NCBI RefSeq assembly: GCF_010500835.1
Contig: NZ_JAAAMJ010000003.1
Location: 1-64,000, forward strand
DNA from: Aurantimonas aggregata
Lineage (GTDB): Bacteria; Pseudomonadota; Alphaproteobacteria; Rhizobiales; Rhizobiaceae
Length of the DNA stretch: 64,000 nt
Reading direction: 5' to 3'
The notes beneath the pieces were generated by a model. The model was not told the origin of the DNA and did not search any database. It saw nothing but the letters and a program-made list of their open reading frames with translations. A program made the translations under genes and the position numbers. Within the stretch, counting starts at the first letter, position 1. Every line of letters starts with the position of its first letter. Below, piece after piece: positions 1 to 7,453 of this stretch.

Positions 1-87
1 GACTGGATCGAGGATTATTGCGAGGTCCACCCGCACTCAGGATTAAAGTTCCGCTCGCCGCGCGAGTTCATCAGGCTCAGTGCCTAA
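1..87 (+). CDS. IS3-family transposase OrfB, C-terminal 28 residues (truncated by window edge)
   Basis: Reading frame 1 is open from the first base and ends at TAA 85-87. The residues include DWIEDYCEVHPHSGLKFRSP followed by REFIRLSA. This matches the conserved tail of IS3-family integrase-type transposases (a WIxxYNxxRPHSxLxxxSPxEF pattern), which comes after the catalytic DDE glutamate. The catalytic residues lie outside the window, so activity cannot be judged. The family assignment is firm; the subgroup (IS407/IS51-like) is a guess. Confidence 0.75.
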   Translation, partial: DWIEDYCEVHPHSGLKFRSPREFIRLSA

Positions 88-127
88 ACCCAACCGCCGC
101 TTGTCCGGCGAAATGGGGTGCACTCCA
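1..127 (+). mobile_element. Right end of an IS3-family insertion sequence
   Basis: The first 87 bases encode the C-terminus of an IS3-type OrfB transposase. About 40 bases later there is an end-like sequence whose outer edge reads GGGGTGCACTCCA, which is TGGAGTGCACCCC from outside in. IS3-family elements usually have TG...CA termini and GTCCGG-type inner bases, and GTCCGGCG is seen at 103-110. The rest of the element lies left of the window, so the matching end and target duplication cannot be checked. The exact outer boundary at 127 is an inference. Confidence 0.7.
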
Positions 128-364
128 GGCCTTTTTTGCGATGATCCGTGCCACCGACTCAAGTCGTAGCATCAACCTAAGGAATAGCCAAAGCATTTCC
201 TTGTGTATAAATCTGACCGTAGCCGTCTTCAGTAGGCCCCAGAGACGTGATTGGTTTTTACGCTTACGCTAGTGCGGACACTGTATTCAAGGCGCACAGC
301 GGCCGTGGTCTCTCGGTCACAAGAGAAATCCTTAATACCAAACGCTGGAAAGGTACTGCTAGAC

Positions 365-976
365 ATGGCCGATACTCGAGACGCCTGGTCGGCATTTTTA
401 AGCCCAGACGTAGTTCGCTTGAAGCTTATCTCCGCCGGCCTGTTCCTGATTGGCCACGAAATGCTGGTCGACTCGATACAACGCCACCTTCGATCCTTCT
501 ATGCAGACGAATGGACAAAGGAGGGGCCAATTCCGGGCCCTGAATACGAGACCAAGGTGCTCGCTTTGGATCCGAGAGGGAAGAAAAATCCCGTGCGCGG
601 GTCCATCGCTTGGCTGCGCCAAAGGGAAGCGATCAACAGTGACGACGAGGCCGCCCTACGAAAGGTGACCGACGCTCGGAACAACATCGCTCACGAGATG
701 TCGTCAATGGTCAGTGCAGCGGACATGCCTGACTTCCTTGGCGAGTTTCAGACAATGATGTCACTTCTCAACAAGATCGAGCGTTGGTGGATCGTCAATG
801 TCGAACTTCCGACCGACCCCGACTTCTGCGACAAGGAAATTGACGAAGATGGCATCGTTCCAGGTCCAGCGTGGATCATGCACATGCTATCGCAGGTCGC
901 GTTGGGTGAAAAAGATGAGGCATGGGAGCTCCACCGTTTGTTTACGGAACAATGGCCAAGTCAAAATGGACGCTAG
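365..976 (+). CDS. Hypothetical protein with a HEPN-like R-x4-H motif
   Basis: The protein has 203 residues if it starts at ATG 365 (MADTRDAWSAF). Upstream in-frame starts from 251 exist, but the sequence they add is low-quality. It is soluble and mostly helical, with no signal peptide or membrane segment. The motif ARNNIAHE lies near residue 115 and has the R-x4-H spacing of HEPN nucleases and HEPN-fold partner proteins, with flanking helices that fit a four-helix bundle. No family is recognised with confidence. It stands alone between an IS3 end and the carotenoid cassette, and its codon use and base composition are less GC-biased than those of its neighbours, which suggests acquisition. 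Alternatively it could be an unrelated helical protein with a chance motif. Confidence 0.6.
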   Translation: MADTRDAWSAFLSPDVVRLKLISAGLFLIGHEMLVDSIQRHLRSFYADEWTKEGPIPGPEYETKVLALDPRGKKNPVRGSIAWLRQREAINSDDEAALRKVTDARNNIAHEMSSMVSAADMPDFLGEFQTMMSLLNKIERWWIVNVELPTDPDFCDKEIDEDGIVPGPAWIMHMLSQVALGEKDEAWELHRLFTEQWPSQNGR

Positions 977-1074
977 TTGTTTGTCTCACGGTGCCTCTTA
1001 AGAACGGCGGCATGACTTCCGAAGTGTCCTATCCGGTTGGGGCGACCTCGCACTGCCCAGCGCCGCCAGCGCTC

Positions 1075-1250
1075 CCACCTTCCGCCCCCACCGCCGAACC
1101 TGCTATGCCCCGGCGATGACCACCCCCGCCCCCCGCAGCGCCGTCTATGGCGCGCCGCCCGTTGATCTCGTGGAGGTGGCCGAGGGCGCCGTGCAGCTGT
1201 CGCCGCTGCGGCCCGGCGCCGAGGCGCTGGAGGCGCTGCCGGATGCCGCC
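1075..1250 (+). repeat. Left copy of a ~176-bp direct repeat flanking the carotenoid cassette
   Basis: This segment aligns without gaps to 3771-3946 at a constant offset of 2696 bases. It covers about 40 bases of upstream sequence plus the first 45 codons of the RsmC-like methyltransferase. The copies differ at scattered positions (for example GTGGAG versus GTCGAT after GATCTC), so the duplication is not recent. Similarity stops abruptly after GATGCCGC. Confidence 0.85.
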
Positions 1251-1259
1251 GGGTCGTAG
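1116..1259 (+). pseudogene. Dead 5' fragment of the RsmC-like methyltransferase gene
   Basis: ATG 1116 opens a 47-codon frame whose residues (YGAPPVDLV, then GAVQLSPLRPGAEALEALPDAA) match the first 45 residues of the intact methyltransferase at 3812 almost exactly. It then runs into GS and a TAG stop. No SAM-binding or catalytic domain is present, so it cannot be functional. The substitutions are mostly conservative, so the fragment probably came from a related full gene that was later lost, not from recent slippage. Confidence 0.8.
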
Positions 1260-1324
1260 GCGAGCGTCTTCCAGTCGCTAACGAGTTGCGCCGCCCGCCC
1301 CGCAGGCGCCCCTCCTGCCACCCC

Positions 1325-1867
1325 TCAGTGCCTCACCGGCGCGTGGGCCGAGCCCTGCGCTGTCACCGAGCGGTCGATGCGTTCGCGGTCGAGGACGCCC
1401 GAGCGGCGCAGCTCGGCCTTCAGCTTGTCGATCGGCGGGGCGTAGAGGAAGCCGAAGGAGACGCAGTGGTCGCGCCCCTCGACGGCGTGATGCAGCCGGT
1501 GCGCCTGCACGAGGCGCTTGGCGTAGCCGCGATGCGGCACGTAGCGGAACGGCCAGCGCTGGTGCACCAGCCCGTCATGGGCGACGAAATAGAGCAGCCC
1601 GTAGAGCGTGATGCCCCAGGCGACCGCGAGGATCACCGGCGACAGCGCCTCGCCCACGAAGAACAGCGCGATGGCCATCAGGCTGAACACCACGGCGTAG
1701 AGATCGTTCTTCTCGAAGAAGCCCTCGGTCTCCTCGTGGTGGGATTTGTGCCAGCCCCAGCCGCTCTGCCCGTGCATGACGAATTTATGCATCGTCCAGG
1801 CGAACCCCTCCATCAGCACCACGGTGCCGAGGACGATCAGGGCGTAGAGGATGATCTGAAATAACAT
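1325..1867 (-). CDS. crtZ: Beta-carotene hydroxylase CrtZ
   Basis: A 180-residue membrane di-iron hydroxylase that adds 3- and 3'-hydroxyl groups to beta-ionone rings (beta-carotene to zeaxanthin, canthaxanthin to astaxanthin). The start is ATG 1867 (MLFQII), giving the normal CrtZ length of 160-180 residues. The histidine clusters of the fatty-acid-hydroxylase superfamily are visible in order: HKFVMHG, HKSHH, an AHDGLVH segment and HRLHHA, separated by hydrophobic helices. It lies on the opposite strand to crtW, with the DUF2585 gene between them. No promoter is obvious. The family assignment is secure. Confidence 0.93.
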   Translation of the reverse strand: MLFQIILYALIVLGTVVLMEGFAWTMHKFVMHGQSGWGWHKSHHEETEGFFEKNDLYAVVFSLMAIALFFVGEALSPVILAVAWGITLYGLLYFVAHDGLVHQRWPFRYVPHRGYAKRLVQAHRLHHAVEGRDHCVSFGFLYAPPIDKLKAELRRSGVLDRERIDRSVTAQGSAHAPVRH

Positions 1868-1992
1868 GGCGGCCCTGCAGGTTGCGGCACGCGCTGCGGC
1901 GCGTCCCAATCCGTTCCAATATGGCGACGACGACGGGGACTGCCAAGCGCCGCGGGGCGCGTGCAATCGGCGCAAGCAGGCGCCGGACCGGC

Positions 1993-2601
1993 TCAGACCA
2001 GGCGGAGCACCCGCAGCGTGCCGAGCAGCAGGCCGTCGTTGATCGACCAGAGTAGCACGATCTCGATCACGGCGGCGGCCAGCAGCGTGAGGCGCCAGCC
2101 GAGCAGCCGGGCGAGGAAGAAGCCTATGACGACGAAGGCGGTATCGCTCAGGGAGTTGACGATGCTGTCGCCGGCGTAGGCGCCCGGCTGGCTGGTTTCG
2201 TTGAACAGGGCGATCACCGGCGGCGTGTTCTCGACGATCTCCCACGCGGCGCTGCCGAGGACGACGACCACCAGCTTGGACCGGGCCGGCCAGAACGGCT
2301 TCAGCCAGTCGACGAAGACGAAGAGACCCGCGCCGAACAGCAGATGCATGAGGGAATAGGGATCGGCCAAATGCTGGGAGTTCGACACGAGCTCGAAGCT
2401 CGTGCTCCACAGCCGCAACGGTTCGTGGGGCGGCACGAAAGGCCGGCCGAACAGCCAGAGCGTGCCCACCACCAGGCCATTGGCCGCAAGGCAGATCAGC
2501 AGGCACAAGGCGAGCGACGGCCCGCCGGCTCTCGCGGACCCCTTGGTCGCGAGCGTGTCGAGCGGGTCGAGCGCAGGAGTGTCGGACGGCGTCTGGGTCA
2601 T
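1993..2601 (-). CDS. DUF2585 (UPF0314) membrane protein
   Basis: A 202-residue protein with about five hydrophobic segments. It carries the motifs GSAAWEIVEN, LFNETS and GDSIVNSLSDT, which typify the DUF2585/UPF0314 family of alphaproteobacteria. The biochemical function is unknown. It is read in the same direction as crtZ (125 bases apart) and divergently from crtW (168 bases between starts), so it may be co-transcribed with crtZ. The family call rests on these conserved motifs; a role in carotenoid biology would only be a guess from context. Confidence 0.85.
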   Translation of the reverse strand: MTQTPSDTPALDPLDTLATKGSARAGGPSLALCLLICLAANGLVVGTLWLFGRPFVPPHEPLRLWSTSFELVSNSQHLADPYSLMHLLFGAGLFVFVDWLKPFWPARSKLVVVVLGSAAWEIVENTPPVIALFNETSQPGAYAGDSIVNSLSDTAFVVIGFFLARLLGWRLTLLAAAVIEIVLLWSINDGLLLGTLRVLRLV

Positions 2602-2769
2602 GCGTGGATGAATATGGGAGGATCGGCGAAATGTTCATGCGCGATGCCGCCGCCGATCCGCAAGCCGTCAACAGAAATTGCCGGAGCCGATGGCTGCGGG
2701 CAGCCGGCAGGGCGGACGAAACGCCGCATGCGGCTTTCCGGAAGGGCGCCCGGGTTTAAGTCTCGGCGC

Positions 2770-3558
2770 ATGAGTGTCGACATCGTCTCCAGCGGCCCCG
2801 CTTCCCGACCCGCCGTCAGGCCCGCCGGGCCGCGCCTGCGCCCGTTCCAGGCAGCCATCGGCCTGACGCTGGCCGCCTGCGTGCTGCTCGCCTGGGCCGC
2901 GATCCATGTCGGCGGCGTGTTCTTCTTCGACGTTCGGTGGTCGACCATCGTCTTCGTGCCGATCCTCGTCGCGGTCCAGTGCTGGCTCACCGTCGGAATG
3001 TTCATCGTCGCGCACGATGCCATGCACGGATCGCTGGCGCCCGGATGGCCGCGGCTGAACGCCGCCATCGGCGCGTTCATCCTGACCATCTACGCGGGCT
3101 TTGCCTGGCGCCGGGTGCGCGACGCGCACATGGCCCATCACGACAAGCCGGGCACGGCCGAGGATCCGGACTTCTTCGTCGACGAGCCCGATCGCTTCCT
3201 GCCCTGGTACCGCGCCTTCTTCCTGCGCTATTTCGGCCGGCGCTCGATCGTCTTCGTGTTCACGGTGGTGGGTGCCTACATCCTGCTGCTGGGCGCCCCG
3301 GTGCTCAACGTCGTCCTGTTCTACGGGGTGCCGTCGCTGCTGTCGTCGCTGCAGCTGTTCTATTTCGGCACGTTCCGGCCGCACCGGCACGAGGAGGAGG
3401 GCTTCGTCGACCGGCACAATGCAAGGTCGAACGAGTTCGGCTACCTCGCCTCGCTCCTCACCTGCTTTCACTTCGGCTACCACCACGAACACCACGACGA
3501 GCCGTGGGTGCCCTGGTGGGGCCTGCCGGCGCAGTGGCGGCAGGCCCGGTCGTCCTGA
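2770..3558 (+). CDS. crtW: Beta-carotene 4-ketolase CrtW
   Basis: A 262-residue membrane di-iron oxygenase that introduces 4- and 4'-keto groups (beta-carotene to canthaxanthin, zeaxanthin to astaxanthin). ATG 2770 (MSVDIVSSG) gives the usual bacterial CrtW length; the longer open frame upstream lacks family similarity. The histidine boxes are clear: HDAMHG, AHMAHHDKPG followed by DPDF, and FHFGYHHEHH near the C-terminus, set among four or so membrane helices. Together with crtZ it makes an astaxanthin end-module. The genes that make beta-carotene (crtE, crtB, crtI, crtY) are not in this window. Confidence 0.93.
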   Translation: MSVDIVSSGPASRPAVRPAGPRLRPFQAAIGLTLAACVLLAWAAIHVGGVFFFDVRWSTIVFVPILVAVQCWLTVGMFIVAHDAMHGSLAPGWPRLNAAIGAFILTIYAGFAWRRVRDAHMAHHDKPGTAEDPDFFVDEPDRFLPWYRAFFLRYFGRRSIVFVFTVVGAYILLLGAPVLNVVLFYGVPSLLSSLQLFYFGTFRPHRHEEEGFVDRHNARSNEFGYLASLLTCFHFGYHHEHHDEPWVPWWGLPAQWRQARSS

Positions 3559-3770
3559 CGCGCACTACAAGCCGGCCGATCGTGACGACCTGACGCCCAC
3601 TGGCCTTCATCCTCCCCGCGCCACCCGCGGCACGTCTGCGGCCGCGATAGCCTCACTTCCCGCCGGGCGACCGGCTGGCGGCGATCCGACCATCGGCCCG
3701 GCAGTAGCGGCGTCGCATGCGCGTCGCATGCGCGTCGGGCGCGATGGCACGGCCGGCGACCTGTCGCCGC

Positions 3771-3946
3771 CCGCCTTCCTCCCCCACCGCCAAAGCTGCT
3801 ATGTCCCGCCGATGACATCCCCCACCCCCCGCAGCGGCGTCTATGGCGCGCCGCCCGTTGATCTCGTCGATGTGCCCGAGGGCGCCGTGCAGCTGTCGCC
3901 GCTGCGGCCCGGCGCCGAGGCGCTGGAGGCGCTGCCCGATGCCGCG
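3771..3946 (+). repeat. Right copy of the direct repeat, within the intact methyltransferase gene
   Basis: This is the partner of 1075-1250 at an offset of 2696 bases. It contains the upstream region, the start codon and the first 45 codons of the functional methyltransferase. The two copies bracket a 2.5 kb block holding crtZ, DUF2585 and crtW. Confidence 0.85.
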
Positions 3947-4720
3947 CTGGAGGACATCGTCGTCGCCGCGCCGCCCGGCTCGATCGAGCGGCGCTTCGTG
4001 CTGGCGCAGGCGCTGCGGGCGCTGGTCCCAGGCGGCGCGCTGACCGTGCTGGCGGCCAACGACAAGGGTGGCCAGCGCCTGCGCGGCGAGCTCGAAGCCT
4101 TCGGCTGCAGCGTCGCCGAGCGGTCCAAGGCCCGCCAGCGCATCTGCACCGTCACTCGGCCGGACGCGCCGACAGGGCTCGACGAAGCGCTCGCGGCGGG
4201 CGGGCCGGTCATGGTCGAGGGGCTCTGGTCGCAGCCGGGAATCTTCTCGTGGAACCGGGTTGATCCCGGAACGTCCCTGCTGCTCGCCCATCTGCCGAAG
4301 CTCGCGGGCCGCGGCGCCGATCTCGGCGCCGGGATCGGCATCATCGCCGCGGCCGTGCTCGCCGCCCCGGCCGTCACGGAACTGACGCTGGTCGAGATCG
4401 ACCGCCGCGCCGTCGAAGCCGCAAAGGCGAACATCGCCGACGAGCGCGCCCGGTTTCTCTGGGCCGACACCCGCGAGGCGGCGCTTGCCGATCTCGACTT
4501 CGTCGTCTCCAACCCGCCCTTCCATGCCGAGGGCATCGAGGATCGCGGCCTCGGCCAGGCCTTCATCGCGGCCGCCGCCGGGATGCTGCGCCGCTCCGGC
4601 ACGCTGCATCTCGTCGCCAACCGCCACATGCCCTACGAGGCGGTGCTGCGGGCGAAGTTCAAGAGCGTGAAGACCGTGGCGGACGTCTCCGGCTACAAGA
4701 TCTTCGAGGCCCACAAATGA
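3812..4720 (+). CDS. RsmC/RlmG-like class I SAM-dependent rRNA methyltransferase
   Basis: A 302-residue protein starting at ATG 3812, chosen because the duplicate copy is conserved from the same point. The C-terminal half has a SAM-binding motif I (DLGAGIGIIAA), an acidic loop ending motif II (LVEID) and the catalytic NPPFH motif of N2-guanine methyltransferases such as RsmC (16S G1207) and RlmG. The N-terminal half is a degenerate methyltransferase-like domain, as in that family. Its stop overlaps the start of the next gene by four bases, and that gene encodes an rRNA pseudouridine synthase, so both likely act on ribosomal RNA. The exact target base cannot be told from sequence. Confidence 0.85.
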   Translation: MTSPTPRSGVYGAPPVDLVDVPEGAVQLSPLRPGAEALEALPDAALEDIVVAAPPGSIERRFVLAQALRALVPGGALTVLAANDKGGQRLRGELEAFGCSVAERSKARQRICTVTRPDAPTGLDEALAAGGPVMVEGLWSQPGIFSWNRVDPGTSLLLAHLPKLAGRGADLGAGIGIIAAAVLAAPAVTELTLVEIDRRAVEAAKANIADERARFLWADTREAALADLDFVVSNPPFHAEGIEDRGLGQAFIAAAAGMLRRSGTLHLVANRHMPYEAVLRAKFKSVKTVADVSGYKIFEAHK

Positions 4721-5451
4721 CCAAGGTGCCGACCGCCCGGCTCGACCGGCTGCTGGCCAATCTGGGCTATGCCTCGCGCCGCGAGATCCAGGCGCTGGCG
4801 AAGAACGGCCACATCACGCTCGACGGCGCCCCGCTCACGGCGGCCGACAGGCGGATCGCGCTCACGCCCGACCTCGAGACGCGGCTGGTGGTCGACGGCG
4901 AGGCGCTCGATCCGCTGCCGGGCTTTGCCCTGATGCTGAACAAGCCGCTCGGCGTCACCTGCTCGCGCAAGGAGGCGGGGCCGCTGGTCTACGATCTCCT
5001 GCCCGAGCGCTGGCGCCGGCGCGACCCGGCGATCTCGACGGTCGGCCGGCTGGACAAGGAGACCTCCGGCTTGCTTCTGATGACCGACGACGGCGCGCTG
5101 CTCCACCGGATCATCTCGCCGAAGCGGCATGTGGCCAAGCGCTACCGCGTCGGCCTCGCCCGGCCGCTCACCGGCGGCGAGGCCGACCTCTTCGCCGCCG
5201 GCACGCTGATGCTGGACGGCGAGGAGAAGCCGCTCGCCCCGGCGGAGCTGGAAGTCGTCGGCCCGCAGGAAGCGCTGCTCACGGTCCACGAGGGCCGCTA
5301 CCACCAGGTGCGCCGGATGTTCGCCGCCGCCGGCAACCATGTCGAGACGCTGCACCGGGAATCCGTCGGCGGTCTCACCTTGCCGGCCGACCTCGCGCCC
5401 GGCGCCATCCGCCGCCTCGGCGAAGCCGATCTCGCCGCGATCTTCGCGTAG
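4717..5451 (+). CDS. rsuA: RsuA-family 16S rRNA pseudouridine synthase
   Basis: A 244-residue protein with an N-terminal S4 RNA-binding domain (RLDRLLANLGYASRREI) and a catalytic domain carrying GRLDKETSGLLLMT, which holds the catalytic aspartate, followed by KRYRV and the EGRYHQVRRM motif of the RsuA/RluB/RluF group. It converts uridine to pseudouridine in rRNA. The length and single S4 domain fit RsuA best, though RluB or RluF specificity is possible. It is translationally coupled to the upstream methyltransferase through an ATGA overlap. Confidence 0.85.
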   Translation: MTKVPTARLDRLLANLGYASRREIQALAKNGHITLDGAPLTAADRRIALTPDLETRLVVDGEALDPLPGFALMLNKPLGVTCSRKEAGPLVYDLLPERWRRRDPAISTVGRLDKETSGLLLMTDDGALLHRIISPKRHVAKRYRVGLARPLTGGEADLFAAGTLMLDGEEKPLAPAELEVVGPQEALLTVHEGRYHQVRRMFAAAGNHVETLHRESVGGLTLPADLAPGAIRRLGEADLAAIFA

Positions 5452-5471
5452 GCGGCCGACCGCCCCAGCCG

Positions 5472-6230
5472 TCAGCGGACGATGTCGGCCTCTTCCCGCG
5501 CCACAAGCGGCATCTTGCTCAGCCCGATCAGCCCGCCCTCCTTCTTGGCGACGCGCTGGTGGAGATGCACCATCAACGCCGCGGCGAAGAGCGGCGTCAA
5601 AAGGTTGAGCAGCGGCACGGCGAGGAAGCCGGCGATGACGAGGCCGGCGAAGAACACCGTGGTGCCGTAGCGGCCGCGCAGCGCCTTGGCCTCGGCTTCC
5701 GGTCGGTAGCGCAGCGCCGCGAACTCGAAATATTCCCGCCCGAGCAGATAGCCGTTGACCACGAAGAAGGCGGCGATGTTGATGCCCGGCACCAGCAGAA
5801 GGGCGAAGGCCAGCAGATTGCCGAGGATCACCACGCCGAAGAACTTCACCGACAAAACGAGGCCGGGCAGGATCGCCATCGCCTCGCCCTGCGGCGCCTC
5901 CGGATAGCTCTCGCGCTCCACCACCTCGGCGACGTCGTCGAGGAACAGGCTGGCGATCACCGCGCTGACCGGGCCGATCAGGAAGGCCAGCAGCAGCGCC
6001 AGCGCAAGCCCCGCGGCGAAGCCCGCCACGGTGCCGGCCTGGTCGACCCAGGGCGCGTCGGGAACGAGATCCGTGAGCAACGGCAGCGCCAGCCATTCGA
6101 ACAGCCAGCCGACGCCGAACCACAGCGCGATCAGCACGACGGCGGCAAGGCCGAGCGTCTTCCACAGCGCCGCGCGAAACGGCGCCGAGAAGATGTCGCG
6201 AAAGGCGAGGGCGGCGGAAGTGAGGATCAT
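5472..6230 (-). CDS. EI24/CysZ-like integral membrane protein
   Basis: A 252-residue protein from ATG 6230, with AGGAGA nine bases upstream; this is preferred over a longer frame that adds a low-complexity Ala/Arg leader. It has about five or six strongly hydrophobic segments. The pattern SAPFRAALWKTLGL near the start, the central LVPGINIAAF loop and the REYFEFAALRYRP stretch match the EI24 domain shared with the sulfate permease CysZ and with a rhizobial family annotated as sulfate transporter family protein. Transport of sulfate is not shown by sequence. It is convergent with the pseudouridine synthase gene and divergent from the kinase gene. Confidence 0.75.
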   Translation of the reverse strand: MILTSAALAFRDIFSAPFRAALWKTLGLAAVVLIALWFGVGWLFEWLALPLLTDLVPDAPWVDQAGTVAGFAAGLALALLLAFLIGPVSAVIASLFLDDVAEVVERESYPEAPQGEAMAILPGLVLSVKFFGVVILGNLLAFALLLVPGINIAAFFVVNGYLLGREYFEFAALRYRPEAEAKALRGRYGTTVFFAGLVIAGFLAVPLLNLLTPLFAAALMVHLHQRVAKKEGGLIGLSKMPLVAREEADIVR

Positions 6231-6364
6231 CGAGGCATCTCTCCTGGCGTCCGCTCGCAGATAGGCGCCGCACCGCGCGCCCGCAACGCTGCCGGTTTCG
6301 GCGCTGGCCATGGACGCCCGCAGCCTCTAGAAGAGCCGGCAATTCACCAGTAACGGAACAGTTC

Positions 6365-7366
6365 ATGGCCGACTACGACGTCCTGACGATCGGCAACGCC
6401 ATCGTCGACATCATCTCCCGCACCGACGACGCCTTCCTCGAACGCGAAGCCATCCAGAAGGGCGGCATGACGCTGATCGACACGGCGCGCGCCGAGCATC
6501 TCTACGGCGCCATGGGCCCGGCCATCGAGACCTCCGGTGGCAGCGCCGGCAACACCGTCGCCGGCCTTGTCAGCCTCGGCGGCACCGGGGCGTATTTCGG
6601 CAAGGTCGCCAACGACCAGCTCGGCGACATCTTCAAGCACGACATCCGCTCGCTCGGCGTCCACTTCGCCACCACGCCGCTCGAGGGCCATCCGCCGACG
6701 GCGCGCTCGATGATCCTCGTCACGCCCGACGGCGAGCGCTCGATGAACACCTATCTCGGCGCCTGCGTCGAGCTCGGCCCCGAGGACATCGATCCCGCCA
6801 TCGTGGCAGCCGCCAAGGTCACCTATTTCGAGGGCTATCTGTGGGACCCGCCGCGCGCCAAGCAGGCGATCGTCGAGGCCGCCGGCATCGCCCACGCCAA
6901 CGGCCGGGAAGTCGCGATGACGCTGTCGGATTCCTTCTGCGTCCACCGCTACCGTGACGAGTTCCTCGAGCTGATGCGCTCGGGCACGGTCGACATCGTC
7001 TTCGCCAACGAGAGCGAGGCGATCGCGCTCTACGAGACCGAGACGCTCGAGCCGGCGCTCGATTTGCTGGCTGCGGACGTCAAGCGCTTCGCCGTCGTCA
7101 CCCGCAGCGAAAAGGGCTGCATCGTCATCGATGGCGACAAGCGGATCGCGGTTGCCGCTACGCCGGTCGCCGACGTGGTCGACACGACCGGTGCCGGCGA
7201 CCTCTTCGCCAGCGGCTTCCTCAGGGGCTACACGATGGGCCTCGACCACGAAAAGAGCGCCCGGCTCGGCGTCGCCGCCGCCGGCCACATCATCGGCCAG
7301 GTCGGCCCCCGCCCGCAGACCCCGCTCGACCGGCTGCCCGAAATCGCGGCGCTGCTCGCCGGCTGA
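6365..7366 (+). CDS. PfkB-family kinase, probable adenosine kinase
   Basis: A 333-residue ribokinase-fold protein. The N-terminal signature contains GNAIVDI and GGSAGNTVAG; the C-terminal PfkB signature DTTGAGDLFASGFL includes the catalytic aspartate and the anion hole GAGD. In alphaproteobacteria this subgroup is annotated as adenosine kinase, which phosphorylates adenosine to AMP. Substrate choice within PfkB is not certain from sequence, and a sugar kinase is the alternative. It stands alone, upstream of an oxidoreductase gene on the same strand 87 bases on. Confidence 0.85.
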   Translation: MADYDVLTIGNAIVDIISRTDDAFLEREAIQKGGMTLIDTARAEHLYGAMGPAIETSGGSAGNTVAGLVSLGGTGAYFGKVANDQLGDIFKHDIRSLGVHFATTPLEGHPPTARSMILVTPDGERSMNTYLGACVELGPEDIDPAIVAAAKVTYFEGYLWDPPRAKQAIVEAAGIAHANGREVAMTLSDSFCVHRYRDEFLELMRSGTVDIVFANESEAIALYETETLEPALDLLAADVKRFAVVTRSEKGCIVIDGDKRIAVAATPVADVVDTTGAGDLFASGFLRGYTMGLDHEKSARLGVAAAGHIIGQVGPRPQTPLDRLPEIAALLAG

Positions 7367-7453
7367 GACTCGCCGCGCGGCATCGCCTGCCCACATTCCC
7401 CGTCGTCCGCATCCGGCCGCGCCTGGCCGGATGCCTGATCCCGGAGAAACGCG

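Noticed and set aside
3710-3740. Short tandem repeat GCGTCGCATGC x2
   Set aside because: Only two units with a partial third, in a GC-rich spacer; too short for a CRISPR or a meaningful satellite.
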